A program made the translations under genes and the position numbers. A stretch of 64,000 bases of DNA. Origin: Ligula intestinalis. Its lineage: Eukaryota > Platyhelminthes > Cestoda > Diphyllobothriidea > Diphyllobothriidae. Of this stretch, positions 22,341 through 35,059 are shown piece by piece; the first letter of the stretch is position 1; each line of letters opens with the position of its first letter. Where the stretch lies: assembly GCA_036362985.1 (NCBI GenBank), contig JAYGXS010000003.1, positions 35,404,971 through 35,468,970 of the forward strand, read 5' to 3'. The notes beneath the pieces are model-generated. The model worked only from the letters and a program-made list of their open reading frames with translations, searched no databases and was not told the DNA's origin.

Positions 22341-23805
22341 CCGGATGGATACACGGTATACACGAATCTTTGTGGCGCTGGAGATGTCACGTCGGATCCA
22401 TAGGCGCTTTTGAAGTGGCCACGACGAATATTTGCGGCGTAGTGGCGTACCTGACTAGTACCTTCGCTATCGAGGGACTCGATGTTCGCTTGTATCGGCA
22501 ATTATGAACTTGAAGAACGAACTTCTGATGGCAGTGGTCAAAGTCCTAACCAAAACAAATGTCAGAAGGTAACACATTGGGCGAACTGACCCCGTTTGTG
22601 ACCGTTGGCAAGGGACCAAGTCCGGCTTCAAGAATGCGGCCGTTAATCGAGGCGAGTTTAAGAAAGTAATCGTGAAGACAGACACACGATCGCTGGCCAG
22701 CCAGCCAGACAATCATCACAGCACCGTGCCTTAAACACATTTTTATTTCACATTGCACCAGTAAATTTTCATATTGCCATTTCTTGAGTTTGCAGATTTT
22801 TGTGAAAATTACATTTTTATATGCTAGTAAATAGTAATTTCTCAACCAAACTCTGACTTTTTTACTTAGAGTTCTAACTTTACGGCTATATTACTGTGGG
22901 GGCACAAAATGACTTTTATTGCGTTTTTGAACTTATTGCATGAGATTGTCCACTAAGCGTAGAACGCACAAACTCTTTCGGCAACAGAGGAGAACTCAAC
23001 TTATTTTCAAACCTATGACTAATTATGAGCTGGAATTCTGGACGCATCCACCCTTCTTCGAATCATCCTTCGAGTGATTTGTTATAAAAAGCAGAAACCA
23101 GTGTCCAATGCTTAAATATGAAGGAATTCACGTTAGAAGGCTATCACAAGCAAAAACTAATGGAACTGAATACGCCGTTTTTGAATTTGTTGCCGTCCTC
23201 TGTCAAATCCGAGAGATAGGCTGGGAATGTTCCTCTTCTGTTGGAGGCACGTTCCCACGTGTTATAGGCCACAATGAGGAATAAAAACGATTATGCGAAG
23301 GTAGAGTTCGTCTGTTTAATATGATTGGTACCAGAAGCCAGACCTTTTGAGTTGTCCTAAATCTTAGTCCTAAAGGCCTCGCATGTAGTAGGACACCAAT
23401 AAATCGGTAACTAAATTTATCAAGAAAACTGCAATGATACTCTGCCTCTAGTTTGTCTTCCTTGGTGAGTCAGTTATCAGCATGAGGGCAGGCCTATCTG
23501 AGCCCCAAGGTGGGAACAGGTGTGTAACTTAGGCTGTCTAGTGTCACTCAAACAAGACAGTAACGGATTGCTCCCACACTTTCCCCACCACCTTTTTAAA
23601 AACACCCAGCATTTAGGCTACCAATTTAATTAGCTTTCCGAGTTGCATAACAAAATGAATCAGCTAGAAGCCCTGTATTTATTCGTAGGCAGGCTACCCT
23701 GGCTATGACCTTCTAACAGTAATCAGCATGCCCTTAAATTTGGACCCAGTGAGGACTAACGGTCGATATCTGACAACAGAATGAGCAGCAAGGATTTGTA
23801 ATAAA

Positions 23806-23835
23806 CTACTAAACTAAACTAAACTAAACTAATAA
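23806..23835 (+). repeat. (CTAAA)n microsatellite
   Basis: About five tandem CTAAA units followed by a slightly diverged ACTAATAAACTAC end. Confidence 0.8.
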
Positions 23836-24589
23836 ACTACAAGACATCATGGCTGTTGCGCGCCTTTACGCTTAACCTCCCTTTCATGACTTAAACGTGT
23901 TGTATTTGAAGCATAAGAATAAGAAAATTGTAAATTTGCAGTTAAATAACGATTCTATACTGCGGATTCCGTGAGTACTTCATAATTAGGTTCGGTATGT
24001 TCGAGAGGCGCTGCCAGTCTGTGTCGACTAATAAATTTATATTTTCGGCGTGGCAAAATGCATATATATATGATCCGGCACGTCCTGCAAACAACTTTCA
24101 TGACGAAATTTAACATGGTAGTTTGGCATATAGTTGGACAAGTTATTTTGATCAACTGAGTGGATTTGATAAATATAAATGCTTTCGTTGGGAAAACTGT
24201 CATCTTAGCTAAAGTAGTGGAGCAAAATGGGCTCCAATTTTGGCTAAATCGTGAGATAGTTAATATCGAACGAATTTCCTATGCTATAAGGTATGACAGA
24301 ACCAAAGATTTTACTAATATGCATTGTGCTGTTGAATAATTCCAAAATAAGTAAAAAAGGTGTAATAATACTTTCTTCCAGAACTCAAAATTTTGAGCAA
24401 AGTTGACAGAATAGAAGTGAATCCAACTTTAAGAAATCGAATTTAGTTTCAGAAATAAGGACAGATTTAAGTGCTAAAAATTACTGTTTACTAATATGCG
24501 AAGTTTAACGCCATAAAAGCCAGTTTTATAAATTTGTATTGTTAATTTTGTTTAATTGTACCTATATCTATGAGCGTCAGCTTGATATA

Positions 24590-25617
24590 TAAGGGAATCC
24601 GCGATTTGCTTTCATTTTTCTGTATCCTGTCGTTAGTCGTTAGCTAATATGTTCGTTAGTCGTTAGTCGTTAGCTAATATGTTCGATATTCATATGGCCA
24701 CAATCTCCAGAATTATTAACTATAGGACAGTGCCCAGACGTAAAATTCATGGGCAAAAACCGTCTTCAACGAAGCTAGATGACGATTTTATTCGTCAAAT
24801 AGTAAAAAGGTACCATTGTATATCCGTTAGCGCCATTCAAAGGGAAAAATTTTCAATGTTCTCTTGGTACATAATTACAAAAAGAATGCACGAAAGCGGT
24901 CTTCGTCAGCAAACACCAACGATAAAGCCATATTTAAGTAGAAAACTAATTGAAGAACGTTTCGTCTTTGCTAAGAAGTATATTAGCCGCAGGCTTTCAC
25001 ATTGGAAGAGTATTTACTACTGCGATGTAGTCCTATTTTTAAACAAGCCGCCGAAGTCGACGCAGACGGTAATATGCGGAAATAACATTCCAAAAAATAC
25101 ACACAGTCAACGCCGACATTCAAGAACTGTCGTCGCCTAATGGTTTGGATGGCTATCAAGTTCGGGGAGCGACCGATTTGGCGGTCAACAAAAGGCACCA
25201 TAAACAGCCACACTTTCGTGGACATAGTAAAGGATGCCCTCGGATCCAACAACATTAAAAGACGTCGGATGGACACCATTATGTTAAAAGATAACGCCCC
25301 TGTTCACCGATCAAAGGAGGTATGATAATCATTACCCTTACGAATAAAATTTTTTTTCAGACGACAGCCTGCCTTTCTGCCTGCGGAGCATTTCTTTTCC
25401 TCCCAATTCCTTGGACCTTAATCTAATTGAAAATATATTTACTTTAATTAAGAGGAACTGGGGGAAGCCAGCCAAACCTCTATCAATGGAGCAGAAGTTG
25501 GAATTTTTACTCAATAATTGCATAAATCAAACAGCCATTGACAACTTGGTTCTCTCCTTGCCGTCCCGACTTACGGCTGTTTTAAACGCTAAAGAACAAT
25601 CCACGAAATATTAGCAT
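24590..25617 (+). pseudogene. Tc1/mariner-type transposase, broken
   Basis: The first frame (24679-25140) gives a helix-turn-helix end (MFDIHMATISRIINY), a second DNA-binding part (SAIQREKFSMFSWYIITKRM) and the first catalytic Asp at 25024 (YYCDVVLFLNK). After a frameshift near 25140, 25140-25325 gives WMAIKFGERPIWRSTKGTIN and the second Asp at 25290 (LKDNAPVHRSKE). A further frame change then leads to DLNLIENIFTLIKRNWGKP with the catalytic Glu at 25429, ending at 25614. A 41-base GT...TTTTTTTCAG segment (25320-25360) sits between the second and third motifs. The family normally encodes about 340 residues in one frame, so this copy is dead. Terminal repeats were not found. Confidence 0.75.
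24637..24683 (+). repeat. Short tandem duplication before transposase
   Basis: The stretch CGTTAGCTAATATGTTCG, preceded by GTTAGT, occurs twice, and the duplication supplies the ATG used by the transposase frame. Confidence 0.6.
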
Positions 25618-26084
25618 GTAACAAATTTATTAATTTTCCATATTTTGTACTTTTATCTCTTTTTCCTACATTGGTGTCACTTGCACAAGGACTTAAATAA
25701 TTGACCTCTCGTACATTCTTTTTTTTCAATTTCTAAGTTTTCGATAAAGCTTATTAATTCTCGCTTGATTAATGATACTTTATGAATTCAAATATGCTTT
25801 CCTTTTAAGATGTATTGCTCCTTTGATGTTTTATCAATTGTGCGTCCGTGAGGTAAACGCTCTGCAAGTTACAAAAGGTTTTCGTACGACTTTGACGGTG
25901 TTGCTTGCAGGACTCGCAATACTGTACAGTAATTCGCAGAGGGTAAATGTTTATAGGTAAGTATTTACCGCTTAAAGCCTTGGTGCATTTTAAATGTCAC
26001 TCCGGGAAACTATGTACAAGAGCAAGGCATGAACTATAACAGGATATGTTTGACTTGCTTTTGGAATTCGAGCTTTTCAAATAC

Positions 26085-26462
26085 TTTCCATCCTCGATGC
26101 TTTTCGACTGTTCAGATTCCTTTATCGCAGACTCCTGGGACTCTATACCAGACCGCACAGGGGCAGGCGTCTCCTTTTTTGGCTTCTGCTTCTGCTTCTC
26201 ACCCTTTTCCTTTTTTGAAAGCATTTCTGCGCTAGTTTCTTTTGTCTTCTCTGTTTTCCTCTCCCCACGTGAAGAGGTCGAAAGCCTGTCGGATTTAGCC
26301 GCGCCGATGCAGCTGTCCTCTTCTGACGATCCTCCGCGTGGACGATGATGAGTGCGTCGATGGTGATGACGGTGTGGTCTTGAGGAGCTGTGTTCGCCTT
26401 CCACTCTGCTTTCCTCCTCCATTTCCCGGCTGCTCACGTTTGGGGCTCGTTTGCATTCCGGT
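26085..26462 (-). CDS. Large gene, exon 9
   Basis: The acceptor CTTCGCCCTGCAG is followed by one base, then PECKRAPNVSSREMEEESRV. A His/Arg cluster follows (HRHHHRRTHHRPRG), then an acidic SSEEDS and a Lys/Glu-rich stretch (EKTKETSAEMLSKKEKGEKQ). The donor is GTATTT after GAGGATGGAAA. The exon starts and ends in matching phases (one base in, two out), so it links exon 8 to exon 10 in frame. The composition matches exon 8. Confidence 0.6.
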
Positions 26463-29400
26463 CTGCAGGGCGAAGGCCAGAAGGTAAAGTCCGAAGTAGT
26501 AAAATAAAGCAATAAATGCTACTATTATTAAACAGTAGAAATAGTATATAAAATTTCATAAACTATCAACGAAAACTAGAGACACAAGAAAGGGCAGGGC
26601 CGGCATATTAGTTGACATCAGTAATTGATAATGCAAATCCAGATGCGGGCACATTCAGACCCTAATCCGACGTCTACTGAATCAACAAAAACTCAGGAAA
26701 AGTGCTCGCTCTCTGTAGAACGATCTTCGGAGTCACCTGAACTAAAAACTGACGGATGTCTGGTTTATGACAGTAACCTACAAATCACAAGATCAAATGC
26801 GCATAAGTGGCCGCAGTTATTCCGTTGTCCACTAGTCAGTAAAGGCACAAGGTTCCAAATATCACACTTGTAGCCTTCATCTATGAGGGTTTATATTTTC
26901 ACCTGGAAGCTGTCTTCTGACTTATTTGCCGTCGTTAGTCTGTCATAAGTGATCTCGAGATAAAGCTTAAAATCAGCATCAAACTGCTCTGGGAATCGAG
27001 CTGAAACTGTTCAGTTGGTTATTTTAGCATCTCAAAAAACAATCAAGCTATGGATCGGCTTATCGTGTTAACGGACGATTAGCTTCCCAGGAAGTATCAT
27101 GTTAGGCTCAACCGAGGGTGCCACTTAGATGTCTCGTATTATAACAGTTGTACTATTGCAGACGAACTCCCTTTATGGACACAGATTATTGTCATACAGT
27201 CCGCAGGATTCAAGGCTTTTCTAACGTGTATTGAAGGCGAAAAACGATCATGCTGAATAGGGGGACTGAGTCCAGAAGTTTGACCCTGTGATGAAGTTGG
27301 ATTTAAGTTGGGAGTTAAGTTGGCCAGTTGGTTTGCTAAGAATCAAAAAGCCACACTCACCTTAAACAACGTGTTTGACATTTGTGCATAATGCAGCTTC
27401 GAGGGTGATTCGGTTATCAGGTTTTGCAGGCGTGTGCAACTTACCTCCTGACCTGTTTCGCTTTGCTCTCCTTCTCTACCGTAATTCCTCACCATATCCT
27501 GTTGGTTATTGGTATCGGCCGCTGAACCTGACGTGTCTTGGCCTTCTGTATCTCCAGTGCTGCGGCAAAACTTTATCCAGTCTCCATTTTTCAGCGTCCC
27601 AGTGAACACGCCTTTGCTTTCATTCATGAGCACAGTATCCGTTCGCAGCTCCCTCTACATGGCACTGGCATTGGAGAGAAACCGTGGGCTTTATGGTATT
27701 TAATTCTTCCTCACTCTACATCCATGCGCAATTCACGTGAATTATGCAGTTACCATCAACACCAAAGCCCACCCCAGTCCATTCCTAAAAATATTATGTG
27801 GAGGGAACCACAAACAATTCCGTTGGATCCGCTAGACTGCAAGTCGATGTAGCAGATGCAAAACCTGGGTCCGCACGCACTGTTTGGTCGTCGTTGACTA
27901 CGGAAAATTAACCGTTGCCAATTGACACTTTTCTAAATAGTACCTGTGTCTACTTCATCATGAGTCACCGAGAGGTACGACGAAAATATGATCTCTTCTC
28001 TGGACGGATTTTAAAATTACTTAAAAGTTGGCGGATGAGGAATCACGTGATGTACTTGTCGCGTTCTCGAACGCCGCCAGAAGTCGCTTAGCATTACAAG
28101 CAGACGAACATGACCGACAAAGACGATGGCGACAATAATGATCATTTTTGGCGTATAAGTCGCCATAAGCCAGCAATACCCAACCCCCGATCGAGAGTAT
28201 AAGCTGTCTACAATAACGTTTTGAAAAAAAATAAGTTGAGGAGAATGCCTGTTTGATTTCCTTATTTGGATGCCATCCAGTTAGGCAGAGTACCCAACGG
28301 TTGCTGTAACAAAAAGTATTTTTACCCAGCGAAACATTCGAATGTTTCTGCGATCAACTGCGGCACGGCTTCTTATACGCTGTCAGAACTGTCACCTTCC
28401 GGTTCCTGTATTCGTATAACAACGATCTATTCTAGTTAAGTAAAAATAATGAAAGACCTTTGCAACGGTTACATCGTCCGCATTTAAAACAGCTGTTTTG
28501 TAAACATTCTTTTCCTGATGATGTGCGGAAGGAAGTGTCTAGACCGATGTATAAGCTTGAAGTTTCTTCTGGAGTGCACCCTCCTGTTTGCAAATCTGAT
28601 ACGTCTACCAGATCAGGAAAATATTTATGGTGCTACTTGTAGCATAGGTTATTTAGTGCGGCCACATGGCATGCCTTTATTGCGCATTTGTCCGACTTCG
28701 AAGCAATGAACAGCAACCACCAGCGGCAAACTACCGTCCTTTAAAGGCTAAAGAAGCCTTAATAATCACGGGGCCTAATTTAGCTGTTTCGCATCAGTTT
28801 GCTTCTGGAGAAAAACCTCATCGAAAGTGCATACGCCCGAATGTTCACTTTGGCCCAAAAAAATAAGCGATTGCTGCCGTCGTTAACGCTTGACTGAATA
28901 ATTCGTTCCGGATGAGCATCCCTATTATAGAAAGCGAGGCAGAGGAGAAACAGCAAACTCTTGACCGATCAGTTCAGCTTCAGTTAACGTAACATAACAT
29001 GGTGAAAACCAAAATGCTGATCAGGGTAGATGTATGCTTTTGATGACTTCTAAGATGCGTGAGTACACAGAATGAGCATTCAACTTTATATGGGCGATCA
29101 TCAACCAGTATCTGCCTTTGAAAATTCCTCAAGGTGTGGTTGCTAGTCTATGCCAATAAAATCTACCTTCTGAACTTGCATGACAGTTCAGAGGCAAGTG
29201 AATGACTGTGCAGCCATTCGTTCCCGAGATCGTCGCTGCTCCCCTCCCCCCTGTCCGTCCCATGTTCCTTGCCAATTCGCCTCTAGGACCACGCGAGACT
29301 TGGCATTAGCTTTGCAAACGGCCGAAGCCAATCGATGCTGCCTCGTTTGCTGATTGGTTGCAGACCACAAAAACACCCATACGTATTGAAGCCGATGAAT

Positions 29401-30767
29401 CACAACAACCAACAGTGGCGCACACTCGCCTGAGGAGATGACTTGTGTCGACTATTTGCATGGCGTTTTCTACTGTAAAGCCTGGTCCAACCCTCTTTGT
29501 TTACCCTTACTTCTGATTTTAGAATTTTCATGTTGAGAAAAAGAAGATGGCTCGATAGCTGGGACAGTTTCATCTTGTTAACCGTTGGAAAGTCACTTCA
29601 GCGTCCCATCCTACAGCGACAACTTCGTCAAATAGTATCCGGAAGAAATAGGTCAGACAGCCCTCCTTTCATCATAGTGAGAGGAATGAATTTGGTGGCA
29701 AGTTTCCTGTTTCCCGCGAACCATTATTCGAGAACAACGGTTTCGGACTTGGAATAGAAAAGATAGCTTTAAGCTGAATGGCCCAAAAATGCTAAAGCGG
29801 TTTGATTCGGCAACTACGACACAGTGCATACCCCCCCTGAGCAAACGTGTACAAAGGCAGCCGATAATACTACATGATGGTTGCGGCGTTTCCAGCTTCT
29901 CCGCGCAGACGTACTAACTGACCTCTCGTAGATGACGAAACCCCATTGCAGCTCCAGCGAAGAGGTCAGTAGATTTATTGACTATTTTCTCCCCTAGGCC
30001 TACCAAGGTGATAACTACTCGAGGCCAAATACCTGCAGCTGGACAATGCCGACCACAGCGGTGTCCGCAGTCAAAACGGTTATCAGGATAGGGTCTATAC
30101 ATGGTGATCAAGGGCAACTAGATTGGAAATGCAGTCGATTTTATGAAAACTGACCAGGTCGTAGTTTGCCTCCCCTTGTCTTTTATTCCTAGTCAGGATG
30201 CGGCTAGTTTCTCAGCGTGTCCGGGAAAGCTGCACACAATTCGACGCGGCGCCATTGGAGATGCCAACGTTTTTTCGCGTTTCTCAATAAGTTTATTCTG
30301 CACTCATGGAACAAGAATTGACCAAAAGAGCCCAGTGGTTGGAGCAGTAATAAAATCTACGTCTCGGAATACAAACTAAATTAAACTCCATAGGATTTTT
30401 CAAAACCTCAGGGACGCTAATGCCCACCCAATAGTCACCCCAGCAGGAAAAAAATCCAGACATTTTCTTTTAAATACTTTACAAGATAAAATTACTTTTC
30501 GATACATTGAGCGCAAAAAAGCGGATTAAAACAGGTGATTTGTTTTTATGATGGTCTTCTGACAACTACCGCAGAGAGGTACTGCATATTTGCGGACGGA
30601 AAAAAGCAGCTATAGGGGAAGTAAATGCTTCCATTTCTGTCAGCGCTGCTTTGCTATTTTTTAAGGACTTTTTTTCCCGGAGATGTTTGAGGGGAAGAAA
30701 GCGCAAGTCCGGAGTAAAGAAAAGCACAATCTACAGATATTCCATAAAGCAGGAAAGGAGGACTCAC
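26463..30767. other. Intron of the large gene
   Basis: The 4.3-kb intron holds one candidate cassette exon (27445-27559). Nothing else with coding character or repeat identity was recognised. Short frames near 28460-28866 and 29188-30379 have no domain. Confidence 0.35.
27445..27559 (-). CDS. Candidate alternative exon of the large gene
   Basis: A TTTTGCCGCAG acceptor and a strong GAG|GTAAGT donor bracket 115 bases reading TGDTEGQDTSGSAADTNNQQ and DMVRNYGREGEQSETGQE, with the same polar composition as its neighbours. Its start phase fits exon 8. Its end phase (0) does not fit exon 9, so inclusion would shift exon 9 into another frame that is open for about 61 codons and then stops. Confidence 0.4.
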
Positions 30768-32442
30768 TCCTGTTTGGCTTCTCGCTTTTGTAGGTCTCTT
30801 GAATTCGGTTCGTCTTCACCGCTGAAGGATGCTGCTCCCTGGTCTTCCTCCCTCGTAGAAGAACCGCGGGACTGCTGACGATGATGATGTTTGTGATGAT
30901 GGTGGTGGTGATGATGGTGATGCCTATGCGGACGTGAATGCGAATGGCTGCTGTGATGCGACCTCTGTGATCTAACGGACTCTGTGCGGTCGCTTCGAGC
31001 AGTGCTCTTCTCCGCATCATCCTTCCCTCGTTCCTCCAATTTGCCCTCTTCAATAATGCTATCAGGTTTCGGTCCTTCCGCTTTCTCCTCCTTAGTCACT
31101 TTTGCAGGTTCTGACTGAGTAATGCCGGAAGTTATATCACTCAATTTCGTCTCTTCCTTTTCGCCCACCTTTTTTGCTTCAGTGGAAAGACTAGGCTTGC
31201 TTAGGATTACAGGCGTCATCTCCACTGGAGTTGTAGACTCACATGTGGTGGGATTGCTGATCTGTGTCTCTGTCACATTTACCCGTGACGGCAACTCCGC
31301 CTGCAAACGTTCAAGTCTCGCCTTCTCTGCTAACAGGCGTTGAGTTTGACGTTTGGCCTCTGCCAGCTCTGCAGCTAATTGCCTCTGTTTGGCTAATTCT
31401 CTTTTAAGGAGCTTCTGCTGGCGACCGATCGTCTCTAGAGCAAGCTCGTCAGTGAGAATGCTCTTTAGGAGAGAAGCGTCATTGATATCCGTGATTTGGT
31501 TTCTTGACTTCTTTAATTCTTCCCTCTCCACCGCTGAAGAGTCCACAGTCGACGTTGTGGCCAGCATACTCGTCTCTCTCCTGTGTCCTTTGTCAGACTT
31601 ATGTCGGTGCGACCGTTCTGGTGAGCGCGCTGAGAACGCTCGGCAGCCACGGCACTGACAGTCATGCCACCTAAAGTCACGTTCAGAGCGATGATGTCGC
31701 CCGGAAGGCTGTGCGTGGCTGGGCCGGCTCGAGCTTCTCTCTTTCACTGGTCGCGGAACAGAATGATGATGCTGACGGTGCCCAGAATATCCATAGTTAT
31801 GTCCATGTTCCTTTGAGCGCCTCAACACGCCATGAGAGTGACTGCGGTGGCTGACGTGTGAGCGCTCGAACGCGTCGTCTTCGATAGACAGCTCTTCCAT
31901 TGGCTGTTGGCAATCGCGGCAGGACCGGACGTGGTAGGGATGACGCATCCTCATGGAGGGGGAGGAGGATTTAGCAGCCGAGGAAGAGGAGGCTGAAGAC
32001 GAATAAGTCGAGCCGGACCTCCTTCGTCCTCTCCTGCCACTGTACTCGACCTCTTCAGTCGAAAGTGAGCATCCACTTAATGCAGACAGCGGTACAGACG
32101 AGGAGGAGGAATGACGTGAAATGCTGGAGGCGTTGGAGAGGATTGCACCCTGAGAAAAAAGTGACTGTGTCAAGCTCTGGCATCGGTGGTAGGAGGCAGA
32201 GGAGCCGGAGAGGGAAGGAGATGGAGAAGTGGAGAGGCGAGCAGCAGCCGCATCATTCTTTTCCATCTGATCACTGCGGGTGGCATCGCGAGCACGATCC
32301 GGCTCGCCTGAGACCAGTGTAGTCTTTGGCTGAGCTGCTCCAGATAGAGGCAGCGGTGATCGACGAACAGTGCTAACGCGTTCAAGACTAGAAGCCGTAT
32401 CTGACTCCAAGTACAGGGTATCCTGCGGTGGTATCAGCAAGC
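30768..32442 (-). CDS. Large gene, exon 8 (largest internal exon, coiled coil)
   Basis: The acceptor ATTCGATCCCACAG ends at 32443; two bases complete the previous codon, then 557 codons follow to a GTGAGT donor. The peptide begins LLIPPQDTLYLESDTASSLE. It has a Ser-rich block (SSISRHSSSSSVPLSALSG), an Arg-rich part, a C-x-x-C pair (RSCRDCQQPMEEL) and a second Cys cluster (WHDCQCRGCRAFS). A helical coiled coil follows at roughly residues 310-375 (ILTDELALETIGRQQKLLKR, then ELAKQRQLAAELAEAKRQ). It ends with a Lys/Glu segment and a run of ten His (HRHHHH...KHHH). No named domain is recognised; a scaffold role is speculation. Confidence 0.75.
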
Positions 32443-33752
32443 CTGTGGGATCGAATAAGACAGAAGTAGAAGAGTGTGCTCCGTATTTAGTAATAAATTT
32501 TATATAGGTGACGTTTAGTCGGAGACGTTGCGCTTAGTACTTGCACAAAACCGTTCTAGTTTTATCCTTTCTGTAGGCTTAACAGTGTAAATACCCGAAC
32601 GATCTGGAAATTCGCTTGACTCACTAACTTTCCCAGGTTTTCCGTATGATAAGACACGGAAATGAGAACCCCAGAATACAGGTACCAGTAAGGCTAAATA
32701 TCCTCGTATTCTTACTGTAACCTGTCTGGAATATAGCGAAAGGAGGGAGGAAGATTCCTATTTCCATATCCAACCACTCATATCCAAGGGAACTCTTTAA
32801 GTGGTTATCTTAACATGGACACTTCTGATCTCGTTAAATTGTCTGTTAGTGATTGGTCGCGTAAACCACCCAATCGCTCGAATGGTTGATAAAATGCCCA
32901 GTCAGTCAATCAATTATATGTGTAGACACATAAATGGGGCGCCTTCCTAATAAAATAACCCTAAAATATTCCCCTGATATTAATCATGACTGATTACGTC
33001 TTGGTTTTAAAAGAAATTTTTGTCTCTACCAATGCCTCAGCACATTTTTAGTTATCCATATAGTCAATACTGATCTGGCATCAAGGCTGCAAAACTCAGC
33101 AAGCACGTTAATTTCGTTTGGGCGAATAAGTAACAGTACTACAATTACTGGCAACACTAATGAACCATGGTTCAACGAATTCAGGGATAGGATGCATCGA
33201 TCAGGAGCCTCAGCCTCTGTGTAGAAAGTAAAAGAGGCTCGCAACCTTAACTGTATCGTGAGCAGGTGGTCAAAATGGACCTTTGGATGGATGACATACG
33301 GGCTTCTTGGAGTATTTTCTTGGCTATTGGGTTGCCACACACAGGATGCTGAGGGTTACAGTTGCGGCAACCTAACTAACTAAACCTTCTGCCGCCTACG
33401 CGCGGGAGAGTTTAACAGAGGATGCCATCAAACATTCATGACGCAGAGTACGCCAACCGGTCATAAAACACTTTACTCCTCTCTACCAAAAATCTCCACT
33501 TACCAACCAACTAACGAAACCTAACCAAGGAGTCTGTTAGGCAACTGCCGCATTTGCACCTGTAAACAGATAAGCATTTAGATAATTTAATTCCTTACGA
33601 TGGCCTGATGCTGGGTTACGAAACAGCATTATTAACATCTGTTCTACTAACTACTGTAACAATCTCTTTTCTCATTATGATTGCGCAAACTTCCCGAGGT
33701 AATTAATACCTACCAGCAAATGCAACCTATGCGGGAATTTTAATTGTTGTAC
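32443..33752. other. Intron of the large gene
   Basis: 1.3 kb between exons 7 and 8. No repeat or coding sequence recognised. Confidence 0.4.
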
Positions 33753-34083
33753 CTTCGTCTCCAGTAGGGCCGGGTGCGGTCATATGGGGTCGCTGCTGCT
33801 GTCCTGATGAGCTGCCCACCGAGGTTATGTCCTTGAAGCCAATCAGAGAAGAGGAAGAGCCAGCCAATCGAGCTGCAGCTTCGTCCGATGGCATTGCCGC
33901 GGTGGTCGTAACTTGCGCCTCAGTCTTGCCACCGACCCTAGTAGCTGACGGGCCGGTGCTAGGTCGAGAAGTCTCCTTCTTGACCGGCTTGTGGACCGAC
34001 GCTAGACCACGCCCGTGGATAGCAGAGGCCGTCTCAACCGAACGCAGCTCTCGTCTAAGTGCCTCAATGCTGGCCTTGTGTTC
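33753..34083 (-). CDS. Large gene, exon 7
   Basis: The acceptor is a C-run followed by AAAG, then 110 codons plus one base: EHKASIEALRRELRSVETAS looks helical. A basic stretch (HKPVKKETSRPSTGPSATR) and Ser/Gln-rich sequence (GSSSGQQQRPHMTAPGPTGD) follow. The donor is GTACAA. Start phase 0 matches exon 6; the single base left over matches the two-base start of exon 8. Confidence 0.6.
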
Positions 34084-34794
34084 CTTTGGGGGGGGGGTTG
34101 AGGAGAACAACCAACGGAGTCAGTGTAGGGTATTTTAGAGAACTTGTGAGAGGGCGTCAAGGTCTTCAGTGGTTGTGAGTACAGTTATTGCCAGAAATGA
34201 TTCGTAATAGGTGAACTGGAAAGTGATTACAGTCTGCGTCTGCCTCGTGCCCAGTTTAGAGCCTCCATAGGAGAAGGAACCAGATATGAGGAATAGTTAT
34301 GAGTGCCCACTAGATTATGAGCGACCCTGGGCCACATCCTGGGGAATAGGATGAGGGTTAGGATTTGGATTAAGTTTGGAGTGAGGACAAGGGAATTTGC
34401 AACCTCCTGGAATTCAGCACAAAACAACCTGTACTACGGAGATTAGCAGTGTTTACAGAACCAGATTTTACGGCGAATAAAATAGAACAGCCGGCCTTAT
34501 GAGTAAAAGGCATCAACAGAGCAAACTCAAGGTGTCTTGTTTACCAAAGGAAGAATTTGCCCGGCGCACGTCTAAATGCGGTGTTTAGTTTAGTCCAGTT
34601 CGACATATTTGATGGAAATGCAGGTGTGCACCTTTGCTATACACCACTTGCTATACACAGCTTTCAAGTCGATTCTAAATAAGTGGCTGGCGTCGATGAT
34701 TTTGCCCCAAGCCAACAGCGATGACGAAGCTACCTTACGTTGTGAATAGTTATAGTTGTCAAAAATTGCGTTTCGGAAAATCTTGAGGATGAGA

Positions 34795-34920
34795 AAAAGA
34801 AGAAGAAGAAGAAGAAGAAGAAGAAGAAGAAGAAAATTCGATCACTGGGTCAACATTTTTTCTCGCTTGACGTTACGACATCCGTCGCGGCTTCTTCATC
34901 AGAGACATGAGTGGAAAGCA
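34795..34920 (-). mobile_element. PLE 3'-terminal fragment with (CTT)n tail
   Basis: On the minus strand a hammerhead-like motif (34907-34863) is followed by about 25 bases and then a pure (TTC)n tract at about 34836-34795. PLE ends at 51391 and 58380 likewise have a hammerhead-like motif followed shortly by a CTTCTTC-rich tail, so this is read as the extreme 3' end of a copy. Confidence 0.45.
34863..34907 (-). ncRNA. Hammerhead-like motif, GTAAC variant
   Basis: The CTGATGA core box (34902-34896) is followed by a possible stem II (GCCG, CGA loop, CGG), then GTAACGTC (34876-34869). In the standard core this would be GAAAC followed by GTC; the same GTAAC change occurs at 58323. Stem I is weak. 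Confidence 0.35.
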
Positions 34921-35059
34921 ATAGCAGACACGGGTACCATATGCACAGGAACTTGCAGTATTTAAAGAACTCATCACGCCTGTGTCCACCACGCCTGGTG
35001 AAAGTTCAGCAGGTCAGAGCCCGCATGCCGGTCAACGAGCTATCAACGCACAAGAGGGC

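Larger units (their letters stand above)
21316..26084. other. Intron of the large gene
   Basis: The 4.8-kb intron contains a Tc1/mariner pseudogene (24590-25617). A plus-strand frame of 145 codons at 21903-22340 is Ser-rich and contains no recognised domain; the opposite strand is also open there. A CTAAA microsatellite is at 23806-23835. Confidence 0.4.
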
